The translations under genes and the position numbers were made by a program. The notes beneath the pieces are model-generated. The model ran no database searches, had not been told where the DNA came from, and saw only the letters and a program-made list of their open reading frames with translations. Below, in pieces: positions 1 to 5,540 of a stretch of 7,210 bases of DNA. Origin of the DNA: Ruminococcaceae bacterium UBA2806 (GTDB taxonomy: Bacteria; Bacillota; Clostridia; Oscillospirales; Acutalibacteraceae). The stretch covers positions 1,029-8,238 of the forward strand of contig DEHG01000069.1 in the NCBI GenBank assembly GCA_002351795.1. The letters are read 5' to 3'. Position 1 is the first letter of the stretch; each line of letters opens with the position of its first letter.

Positions 1-59
1 CCTAAAAGAACAAGCTTTTTAGTGATGCTCTTATGACAGTCAGCCTTTATAAACTGTAA
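1..59. other. Flank downstream of proS, no gene recognised
   Basis: This short stretch lies beyond the proS stop codon. On the minus strand it contains only a weak 5-base pairing (ACAGT/ACTGT) and an A/T-rich AAAAG/CTTTT pairing. Neither is GC-rich enough to call as an intrinsic terminator. The end of the proS transcript may lie outside the window. Confidence 0.4.
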
Positions 60-1502
60 TCAATACTGCCTTCCCCAGTATACCATGTGCTTAGCGGGCT
101 TTCCACAGCAAACACAGGTATCTGCAAGATGCTCTTCGACAAAGGGAATGCATCTTGATTTTACGCCGCCGGTCTCATCCTTGAGCTGATCCTCGCATGC
201 ACTGTCACCGCACCACATAGCCTTGATGAATCCCGGCTTGTTTGCAGCAATGTCAAGGAATTCTTCATGCGTTGTTGCGGTAAAGGTTTTTTCCTCAAGG
301 TTTTTAAGTGCAGCATTGTACATACTGTCATGTATATCGGCAAGCAGCTTTTCAACAGCGGTTTCAAGCTCATCAAGATCAATGAAGGTCTTTTCCCTCG
401 TATCACGTCTTACTAAAACACATTGATTGTTTTCGATATCCTTGGGACCTATCTCGACACGGACAGGAACACCGAGCATCTCATACTGGCTGAATTTCCA
501 GCCGGGCGCCTTGTCGCTGTCATCCATTTTAACACGGAAGCCTGCATTTTTAAGCCTGTTTTTAAGCTCGTCAGCCTTGTCAAGAACGCCCTCCTTTTTC
601 TGTGCGATCGGAATGACCGCAACCTGTATAGGCGCAACCTTCGGGGGAAGTACAAGACCGTCGTCATCGCTGTGTACCATTATAAGCGCACCGATCATTC
701 TTGTTGAAACGCCCCATGAGGTCTGGAAAGGATATTGCAGTGTATTATCCCTGCCGGTAAATTTGATATCAAAGCTTCTTGCAAAGCCGTCTCCGAAGTA
801 ATGTGAAGTACCGCCCTGCAATGCAACGCCGTTATGCATCATGGGTTCAATGGTGTAAGTTTCAACTGCGCCGGCAAATCTTTCCTTTTCCGTTTTTCTG
901 CCTGTCACAGCGGGAATGGCAAGAGTCTCCTTGTAAAAGTCAGTATAGACTTTAAGCATCCTGAGCGTTTCTTCCTGAGCTTCCTGTTCTGTTTCATGAA
1001 GGGTATGTCCCTCCTGCCAGAGAAATTCAGATGTGCGAAGGAAGGGACGGGTAGTTTTTTCCCAGCGGACAACGCTGCACCACTGATTATATAATTTGGG
1101 CAGATCACGGTATGAATTTACGATCTTTGAATAATGCTCGCAGAAAAGGGTCTCCGAGGTCGGGCGAACGCAAAGTCTTTCTGCCAGAGTTTCACTGCCG
1201 CCGACAGTTACCCATGCACATTCCGGTGCAAAGCCTTCAACATGATCTTTTTCTCTCTGAAGCAGGCTTTCGGGAATAAACATCGGCATATACACATTTT
1301 CATGTCCGGTATCCTTGAAGCGTCTGTCAAGATCCTTCTGAATGTTTTCCCAGATAGCATAGCCGTGAGGACGTATTACCATGCATCCCTTTATGCCGGA
1401 ATAATCGGCAAGCTCTGCCTTTTTAACGATGTCAGTGTACCATTTGGCAAAATCCTCATCTCTTGAGGTTATCGCCTCTACCATTTTCTTTTGCTGAGCC
1501 AT
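60..1502 (-). CDS. proS: Prolyl-tRNA synthetase, archaeal/eukaryotic type (ProS type 3)
   Basis: This cytoplasmic class II aminoacyl-tRNA synthetase activates proline with ATP and charges tRNA-Pro. At 480 residues it has the usual length of the short type without the bacterial editing insertion. Class II features are visible: RPTSET at residues 113-118, the motif 2 region from R146 through R157 into FLWQEGHT (160-167), and motif 3 around WGVSTRMIGALI (263-274) with R267. The anticodon-binding domain covers roughly 290-390. The C-terminal domain keeps four cysteines, C431, C436, C463 and C466, whose spacing (C-x4-C, then C-x2-C) matches the zinc site known from this type, and the protein ends in a tyrosine as is common there. 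The start is supported by AGAAGGA at 1509-1515, six bases upstream of the ATG. The gene stands alone under its own promoter at 1599-1627. Nothing suggests damage. Confidence 0.97.
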   Translation of the reverse strand: MAQQKKMVEAITSRDEDFAKWYTDIVKKAELADYSGIKGCMVIRPHGYAIWENIQKDLDRRFKDTGHENVYMPMFIPESLLQREKDHVEGFAPECAWVTVGGSETLAERLCVRPTSETLFCEHYSKIVNSYRDLPKLYNQWCSVVRWEKTTRPFLRTSEFLWQEGHTLHETEQEAQEETLRMLKVYTDFYKETLAIPAVTGRKTEKERFAGAVETYTIEPMMHNGVALQGGTSHYFGDGFARSFDIKFTGRDNTLQYPFQTSWGVSTRMIGALIMVHSDDDGLVLPPKVAPIQVAVIPIAQKKEGVLDKADELKNRLKNAGFRVKMDDSDKAPGWKFSQYEMLGVPVRVEIGPKDIENNQCVLVRRDTREKTFIDLDELETAVEKLLADIHDSMYNAALKNLEEKTFTATTHEEFLDIAANKPGFIKAMWCGDSACEDQLKDETGGVKSRCIPFVEEHLADTCVCCGKPAKHMVYWGRQY

Positions 1503-1544
1503 TATTTTTCCTTCTTTCGTTTCCTTTAGTTGTAAGTTGTCAGT

Positions 1545-1586
1545 TATCAGTATGTTGGTTATGATCTTTACAGCCGGCTACTGATA
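1545..1586 (-). repeat. 8-base inverted repeat in the proS leader
   Basis: TATCAGTA at 1545-1552 is the exact reverse complement of TACTGATA at 1579-1586, with 26 bases between them. It lies inside the predicted 5' leader of proS, just after the expected transcription start near 1592. The arms are A/T-rich and the loop is long, so it is a weak RNA hairpin at best. It could also be a protein-binding dyad or chance. Confidence 0.4.
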
Positions 1587-1598
1587 CATTGTCACTAT

Positions 1599-1627
1599 AT
1601 TATACACTTTTTTACTGCCTTAGTCAA
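1599..1627 (-). promoter_or_regulatory. Sigma-A-type promoter of proS
   Basis: Read on the minus strand there is a -35 box TTGACT (1622-1627) and a perfect -10 box TATAAT (1599-1604), separated by exactly 17 bases. A TG pair sits directly against the -10 box. The expected start is near 1592, giving a leader of about 90 bases before the proS ATG at 1502. The match to the housekeeping consensus is very strong; activity is inferred. Confidence 0.85.
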
Positions 1628-1640
1628 TGAGTTATTGACT
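1622..1640. promoter_or_regulatory. Operator-like dyad over the proS -35 box
   Basis: AGTCAAT (1622-1628) and ATTGACT (1634-1640) form a perfect 7-base inverted repeat with a 5-base centre. The left arm coincides with the -35 hexamer of the proS promoter. A dyad in this position could bind a regulator that blocks RNA polymerase. No regulator gene lies in the window and the binding role is an inference. Confidence 0.4.
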
Positions 1641-1734
1641 GTTTGCAGCAAAATCAATTGTCACTCCGGGAAACTCAGGAACATGGATGCTTTGTCTTAA
1701 CAAAGTAGATTTATATATTTTTGCTGAGACAGGA

Positions 1735-1764
1735 TTGATTTTTGTATAAACGGTGATGTATAAT
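1735..1764 (+). promoter_or_regulatory. Sigma-A-type promoter of the PqqD-like/nucleotidyltransferase unit
   Basis: TTGATT (1735-1740) and a perfect TATAAT (1759-1764) are separated by 18 bases, again with a TG pair directly before the -10 box. Transcription would begin near 1771, about 60 bases ahead of the ATG at 1831. It is the only good candidate on the plus strand ahead of the two-gene unit. Confidence 0.7.
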
Positions 1765-1830
1765 TATGGATAGAGACAGATCAGAAGCATACTGTCATTT
1801 GCAATAAATCATAAATACGGGGGTATAAGT

Positions 1831-1956
1831 ATGAAGCTCGATCCGAAATCTGTCATCCGAATAACCAAGGATGAGCATTATATGATATCAATAAATAATA
1901 CGGATATTAATGGTATCATAAATAAATTCAGCAGTATCGGAGCATTTGCAGAATGA
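1831..1956 (+). CDS. Short PqqD-like protein, 41 residues, apparently truncated
   Basis: The reading frame codes for 41 residues and is credible as a gene: GGGGG at 1819-1823 sits 7 bases before the ATG, a promoter lies at 1735-1764, and its stop overlaps the next start as ATGA (1953-1956). The sequence follows the N-terminal half of PqqD-like proteins of Clostridia: a start like MKLDPKSVIRI, a short strand (HYMISIN), then NGIINKFSSIGAF, which resembles the usual pattern N-G-hydrophobic-I-x-L-N-E-T-G-A-F-hydrophobic-W. Family members usually run on for another 40-50 residues of helices, whereas this one stops one residue after GAFA. PqqD-type domains bind leader peptides of modified peptides, but a half domain may not do so. 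It could be a remnant kept for translational coupling, or an unrelated small protein. The PqqD resemblance is my pattern reading, not a search result. Confidence 0.6.
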   Translation: MKLDPKSVIRITKDEHYMISINNTDINGIINKFSSIGAFAE

Positions 1957-3056
1957 ATAAAACAGCATCAGATCTGATATATCTGCTTTCCTGTTCAGTT
2001 AACGGTATAACCCCCGACAAATCAAGAGTGCAGTCAATGGATCTTGAGGAACTATATTATTTTTCAATGAATCATTCCGTTCAGGCGGCAGTGTGTCTGG
2101 CAATTGAAAAGGCAGGAGTCAAAAACGAAAAGTTTCATGACGCATATATAAAAGCTTTCGGCAACAATGCTTATCATGATATAGAAAGAAAGGCAATACT
2201 CGCAGACTTTGAAAAACAAGGGATATGGTATATGCCGCTCAAGGGCATTATTCTTAAAGATATATACCCTAAAAGCAGCTTCCGTCAAATGGCTGACAAC
2301 GATATCCTGTTTGATGCTAAAAAACAGTATCAGGTAAAGGACATTATGGAAGCCCACGGCTATACAACCGAGTCAATAGGAAAGTACCAACATGATATCT
2401 ATACAAAGCCGCCCGTACTGCATTTTGAACTTCACACGGAACTGTTCTACTTTGCTGATACAGAACATCTTTACAAATACTATTCTGATGTAAAACGTCT
2501 GATGAAAAAGGATGAGGGCAGTGATTACAGCTATCATTTTTCAGACGATGATAATTATGTTTTTGTCACAGCCCACGAATGGAAACACTTCAGCAGCAAC
2601 GGTACTGGTATACGTTCACTGCTTGACGCTTATGTTTACTGCAAAGTCAAGGGCGATAAACTCGATTGGGATTATATCACCGAACAATGCAAACAGCTTA
2701 AAATATCAGATTTCGAGCATAAGCGCAGAGAATTGGCACTAAAGATATTCTCCTCCGAAAAACTTCCTGAACTGAACAATGAAGAAAATAATATGCTGAT
2801 GCTTTACCTCGACGCAGGAACATACGGCAAATCAGAAAACAAATTCAAACACGATATAGAAAAAATGGGCAAGTTTTCATTCTGGATCCACAGTATTTTT
2901 ATTCCAAGAGAAACCATGAACTATTGTGTGCCGTTTACAGCAAAAAGCCCTCTGCTGTATCCTGTAGGGGTGATCTGTCGCTGCATCAATTTATTACTGT
3001 TCAATCGCAATAAGATAAAAACTGCAATAAAACTAATGAAAAAAAAGAAAGATTAA
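1953..3056 (+). CDS. Nucleotidyltransferase family protein (NTP_transf_5 type)
   Basis: This 367-residue protein resembles the uncharacterised nucleotidyltransferase family known as NTP_transf_5. Visible hallmarks are MPLKG at 94-98, YP at 105-106, R111, and an acidic pair in ADNDILF (D115 and D117) where metal-binding aspartates of the fold are expected. These are followed by HFELH (157-161), a histidine-rich AHEWKHF (207-213), and GIRSLLDAYVY (219-229). The C-terminal part is helical and ends in a run of lysines. No signal peptide is seen, so it is probably cytoplasmic. Members of the family occur near lasso peptide, glycan and other modification loci, and the substrate is generally unknown. 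Here its only partner is the upstream PqqD-like ORF, to which it is coupled by ATGA; GGAG at 1939-1942 supports this start. Length is normal and the key residues are present, so it is likely active, with unknown substrate. Confidence 0.85.
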   Translation: MNKTASDLIYLLSCSVNGITPDKSRVQSMDLEELYYFSMNHSVQAAVCLAIEKAGVKNEKFHDAYIKAFGNNAYHDIERKAILADFEKQGIWYMPLKGIILKDIYPKSSFRQMADNDILFDAKKQYQVKDIMEAHGYTTESIGKYQHDIYTKPPVLHFELHTELFYFADTEHLYKYYSDVKRLMKKDEGSDYSYHFSDDDNYVFVTAHEWKHFSSNGTGIRSLLDAYVYCKVKGDKLDWDYITEQCKQLKISDFEHKRRELALKIFSSEKLPELNNEENNMLMLYLDAGTYGKSENKFKHDIEKMGKFSFWIHSIFIPRETMNYCVPFTAKSPLLYPVGVICRCINLLLFNRNKIKTAIKLMKKKKD

Positions 3057-3057
3057 T

Positions 3058-3095
3058 GCACTCTGCTTAATATAGTATTATCTCTTTCAGAGTGC
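3058..3095 (+). repeat. 8-base inverted repeat just after the nucleotidyltransferase stop
   Basis: GCACTCTG (3058-3065) and CAGAGTGC (3088-3095) are perfect reverse complements around a 22-base A/T-rich loop. It begins one base after the stop codon. No T-tract follows, so it is not a classical intrinsic terminator. It may protect the 3' end of the message or pair with the second hairpin downstream. Confidence 0.45.
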
Positions 3096-3133
3096 CGTAT
3101 AACCTGATCTTACAAACTATAAATACTGCACAA

Positions 3134-3161
3134 CAGGCGGCAGCTTTCCAGCTGTCGCCTG
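3134..3161 (+). terminator. Strong hairpin between convergent genes, probable terminator
   Basis: CAGGCGGCAGCT (3134-3145) pairs with AGCTGTCGCCTG (3150-3161) around a 4-base loop TTCC. The 12-base-pair, GC-rich stem has a single G-T position, which pairs as a wobble in the plus-strand RNA. It is followed by a modest CTTTAT and, later, T-rich sequence. It lies about 80 bases after the nucleotidyltransferase gene and about 20 bases from the end of the minus-strand ligase fragment, so it may stop transcription from both sides. The U-tract is weak, so efficiency is uncertain. Confidence 0.6.
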
Positions 3162-3181
3162 CTTTATGATCTTATATGTTT

Positions 3182-3715
3182 TTATTTGCCTGCGCTTGAT
3201 CTTATGATCTTTTTGGATGCGGTCTTTTCAAATTCCTTATCCCTTATAACAAGATTGACGATCTGTTTTGCCGCAGGGAATGTATCGTTTACCTGATCTA
3301 TTTTTTCCTGTATGACAGCCTTTATATCATCACAGACATATTCCGGATCCGGATATACCTCCGCTGTGATCTGACTGTTCTTGTCATAGACAACGATCTC
3401 CTTTATCGGAGCAAAAAACGCAAACTGATTCTCGATCTCTTCGGGAGAAACATTTTCGCCGTTTGAAAGTATTATGAGGTTCTTCTTTCTGCCGGTAATA
3501 TACAGGAAGCCGTCATCGTCCTTGTATCCGAGATCGCCCGTCATCAGCCAGCCATCCTCGGATATGGAATTTGCCGTCTCCTCGGGATTCTTGTAATAAC
3601 CCATCATAACGGACTTGCTCTTTACCTGTATTTCTCCGTCCTTTATGCGGACCTCACAGCCGGGAACGATCTCGCCTACAGAATCAGGCCTGGGACAGTT
3701 CTTTACGTCTGAGGG
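3182..3715 (-). pseudogene. C-terminal fragment of an AMP-forming acyl-CoA/acyl-acid ligase
   Basis: The open frame covers only the last third of an AMP-binding enzyme. Counting from the ATG at 3607, it has the A7 region LMTGDLG (21-27), the A8 region GRKKNLIILSNGENVSPEEIE (39 onwards), which is the hinge of the mobile domain, and an A10-like end KTASKKIIR with the expected lysine area (about 128-136). Homology continues upstream of that ATG, with DSVGEIVPGCEV, back to an in-frame TGA at 3716-3718. The ATG is therefore internal to the ancestral domain. The P-loop (A3) and most of the nucleotide-binding core, normally some 350 residues, are absent. Activation of an acyl acid with ATP is the family role, but this fragment could not do it alone. 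It follows the condensation fragment directly and out of frame. Confidence 0.8.
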
Positions 3716-4391
3716 TCAGAAGTCTGCCGGGACCTGTAAAGTCCGTAAACATAGGCTCAGGCATTTTAAGCTTTGCGCCCCAGTATGCGTCATCTCTCTT
3801 AGCCTTTTTGCTTTCGGGATATTCAAGATCCTTCTTGACGGATTCGATATATGAAGTCATAGGTGCAGGATATGGCAGATCATACATAAGATGACAGTAC
3901 AGATCCATAACATCCTTTGTGAACGTTACCGCCGAGCCGGAATCCGCACAGGCATGATGTACATTCAGATAATATCCGTTATAGCCGTCCGGCATGGAAA
4001 CAATAACGTTCCTTGAAAGAACTCCTCCGTAAGTATCAAAGGGCTGATGAGTCCATCTTTTAAGTATAGAGTGGGCTTTTTCCCCGGTAAGACCCGAAAA
4101 ATCATAGTACTCAAAATACTGGTTCTTATACGGAACAACATACTGCCAGTCCTCGTTTGTTTCAGGGTGCTTCCATATCCTCAGACGCATTGCCTCGCAT
4201 CTTTCAATGGCACGGTTAAGGGCTTCACGCAGAACAGAAATGTTAAGATCTGTTTTCAGAAAAGTACCCGTACCGATATTGACTATTTCATGTGTGGGGC
4301 TGAGCTGTAAAGTATACATATGAACCATCCGGGCAGGAGTAAGCGGATAGCAGTCATGCTTTATGCCGCCGATTATTTTTTCCATCTTCAC
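3684..4391 (-). pseudogene. N-terminal half of a condensation-domain (HHxxxD) acyltransferase-like protein
   Basis: The 235-residue frame matches the first half of a condensation/acyltransferase-fold protein. It has an N-terminal YPLTPAR (15-21), a helix around residues 53-70, and the catalytic-type motif HHACAD (145-150), that is HHxxxD. The second catalytic lobe, normally another 200 or more residues, is missing. Sequence typical of the family continues to about TDFTGPGRLL (216-225), then changes to an unrelated tail and stops. The ligase fragment begins in another frame at about the same place (near 3715). The start is GTG at 4389-4391 or ATG at 4383-4385; neither has a clear ribosome binding site. 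It lies 21 bases after azlD on the same strand and in the same frame, so it may be co-transcribed with azlCD. The parent enzyme would transfer an activated acyl group to an unknown acceptor; the remnant is probably inactive. Confidence 0.75.
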
Positions 4392-4412
4392 GATACAAAT
4401 GGTATACAGGCT

Positions 4413-4721
4413 CTATAATAACGGCAGTATAAGTCCGCATAAATATGCTGCGCCCGATGCGGCAAGGGCTACAACTATAAGCGGAAGATCAAAGTATGCA
4501 AGTATGAGCGCTACCGCCGTACCTGCAACAGCCGTTGTGATATTGCCTGTGCTGTAAAAAATTGCCGGTATCGTCATTGCACTGAGTACCGCATAGGGTA
4601 CATAATATAAAAAGCTTTTTATAAACTGAGACTTTATCTTCTGTCTGAAAAAGGCAAACGGCAGGACCCGGATAAGATATGTAACAACAGCCATTACCGC
4701 AATATATATCCATATGCTCAT
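4413..4721 (-). CDS. azlD: AzlD, small subunit of branched-chain amino acid exporter
   Basis: This 102-residue integral membrane protein is of the AzlD family, the small partner of AzlC in export of branched-chain amino acids and analogues. It has about four hydrophobic segments (roughly 2-24, 37-56, 62-78, 80-102), the family-typical TYLIRVLPF (14-22) and YVPYAVLSAMTIPAIF (40-55). An upstream ATG in the same frame at 4832 would add 37 cysteine-rich residues lying inside azlC. I reject it because the ATG at 4719-4721 gives the normal family length and start, is preceded by AGGAGG within 4731-4740, and overlaps the azlC stop as ATGA, which indicates translational coupling. The TAG stop lies seven codons before, and in frame with, the start of the condensation fragment. 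Confidence 0.93.
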   Translation of the reverse strand: MSIWIYIAVMAVVTYLIRVLPFAFFRQKIKSQFIKSFLYYVPYAVLSAMTIPAIFYSTGNITTAVAGTAVALILAYFDLPLIVVALAASGAAYLCGLILPLL

Positions 4722-5416
4722 TCCTGTTCGTCCTCCTTTCTCGGGAAAAGCAGCGCTCCGACAGCAGAGGCGACAAGGGCGCACATTATTACTGCAAAGC
4801 CCCCCGAAAGCCCCGGTACAAGATATTTGCATATGCAGCTCAGGGCAGCCGCTGTAATAACAACAATAAGTATGCTTTTTTCCTTGCGGGCAGGCGGTAT
4901 TATTATGGCAAGGAACATTCCGTAAAGCACAAGACCGAGAGCAGCCGTGATCTCTGCGGGAAGTATTTCACCCGCTGCTGCACCCAAAAATGTTCCTGTA
5001 ACCCAGCCTATAGTTGATATAAGCGTAATGCCGTACATAAAATTGGGCTTCAGCGTTCCCTTTACCGTTGAGCAGACAGCAAAGATCTCATCGGTTATAC
5101 CGTATGCAGCCAACAGTCTTTTAGGGAATGTAAAGCTGTCGTCAAGCTTTTGTGAAAGAGAAATTGCCATAAGCGCATATCTTATATTTATGATAAGCTG
5201 CACCAGAGCCATTTCTATAAGAGTTCCTCCCGCAGCGATTATGCTTACACCCTGAGCCTGTCCTGCGGATGTCAGATTTGTCAGCGATATCATAAAGGCT
5301 TCAAAAGCCGAAAGCCCCGCACCCGCCGCCATAATACCGAAGCCGAATGATACCGACAGATATCCAAGACCTATCGGTATTCCGGCTATCATTCCTTTTC
5401 CGAATTCCGATTTCAT
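4718..5416 (-). CDS. azlC: AzlC, large subunit of branched-chain amino acid exporter
   Basis: This 232-residue polytopic membrane protein has the length and layout of AzlC/YgaZ. Together with AzlD it exports branched-chain amino acids; in Bacillus subtilis azlCD confers resistance to 4-azaleucine. Family features seen are the glycine-rich first segment (about 9-31), a stretch AGQAQGVSII (51-60), the polar INIRYALMA (76-84) within a membrane segment, YGITDE (105-110), and a C-terminal hydrophobic segment around 201-224 before a charged tail ending KEDEQE. GAAGGTG at 5427-5433 is placed 10 bases before the ATG. A promoter at 5505-5533, a leader hairpin and a short leader ORF precede it. The substrate range is inferred from the family. 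Confidence 0.94.
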   Translation of the reverse strand: MKSEFGKGMIAGIPIGLGYLSVSFGFGIMAAGAGLSAFEAFMISLTNLTSAGQAQGVSIIAAGGTLIEMALVQLIINIRYALMAISLSQKLDDSFTFPKRLLAAYGITDEIFAVCSTVKGTLKPNFMYGITLISTIGWVTGTFLGAAAGEILPAEITAALGLVLYGMFLAIIIPPARKEKSILIVVITAAALSCICKYLVPGLSGGFAVIMCALVASAVGALLFPRKEDEQE

Positions 5417-5475
5417 TTATTTTCTGCACCTTCATCAATTTTTATGAATGAGCAAAGCGTACAGCAGACTAACAT
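5413..5475 (-). CDS. Possible 20-residue leader ORF ahead of azlC
   Basis: An ATG at 5473-5475 opens 20 codons and ends in a TGA at 5413-5415 that overlaps the azlC ATG as ATGA. The peptide begins MLVCCTLC and includes two leucines, one valine and two isoleucines, plus three cysteines. AAAAGG about 10 bases before the ATG could serve as a weak ribosome binding site. The ATG sits in the loop of the hairpin at 5457-5486. Translation of it could couple to azlC or sense branched-chain amino acids, but an ORF of this size easily arises by chance. This is a hypothesis. Confidence 0.3.
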   Translation of the reverse strand: MLVCCTLCSFIKIDEGAENK

Positions 5476-5486
5476 CCGCTGTACGC
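5457..5486 (-). promoter_or_regulatory. Leader hairpin of azlC, possibly an attenuator or terminator of the upstream gene
   Basis: GCGTACAGC (5457-5465) and GCTGTACGC (5478-5486) are perfect 9-base reverse complements with a 12-base loop. On the minus strand the stem is followed by only TTTGCTC, a weak U-tract. It lies just after the predicted azlC transcription start, so it would form in the azlC leader. It is also the only hairpin after the ABC permease gene, so it may double as that gene's terminator. The roles are inferred from position. Confidence 0.55.
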
Positions 5487-5504
5487 CTTTTCAGTCCTTA
5501 TTCT

Positions 5505-5533
5505 ATTTTACACTTTTACCCGGCTAAGGTCAA
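5505..5533 (-). promoter_or_regulatory. Sigma-A-type promoter of azlCD
   Basis: On the minus strand TTGACC (5528-5533) and TAAAAT (5505-5510) are separated by 17 bases. It starts seven bases after the stop of the ABC permease gene and would begin transcripts near 5498, about 80 bases before the azlC ATG. The spacer shares GTAAAA and GTGTA with the proS promoter. Confidence 0.75.
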
Positions 5534-5540
5534 TAGCATA

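Larger units (their letters stand above)
1503..1830. other. Divergent intergenic region between proS and the PqqD-like gene
   Basis: This 328-base stretch separates two divergent units. It holds the proS leader and promoter on the minus strand, two inverted repeats associated with them, and the promoter of the plus-strand unit. The proS leader is about 90 bases, which is too short for a classical T-box riboswitch, and I see no T-box-like element. A 9-base direct repeat, ATTGTCACT, occurs at 1588-1596 and 1657-1665, on either side of the proS core promoter. A small 6-base inverted repeat with a 4-base loop (CTTTGT/ACAAAG) is at 1690-1705. No further gene is apparent. Confidence 0.7.

Noticed and set aside
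3..20. Possible proS terminator from the AAAAG/CTTTT pairing
   Set aside because: The stem is five A/T-rich base pairs without GC content, too weak to call as a terminator.
223..801. Plus-strand and alternative minus-strand frames inside proS (for example 427-801 on plus)
   Set aside because: They are antisense or out-of-frame shadows of a full-length, clearly recognisable synthetase and show no family features of their own.
1503..1598. T-box riboswitch in the proS leader
   Set aside because: The leader from the predicted start is only about 90 bases and lacks a specifier-type stem, a recognisable T-box sequence and a terminator with a U-tract.
4722..4832. Longer azlD start at 4832 adding 37 residues
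   Set aside because: The extension lies wholly within azlC, is cysteine-rich and not membrane-like. The ATG at 4719-4721 has a strong ribosome binding site and an ATGA overlap and gives the normal family length.
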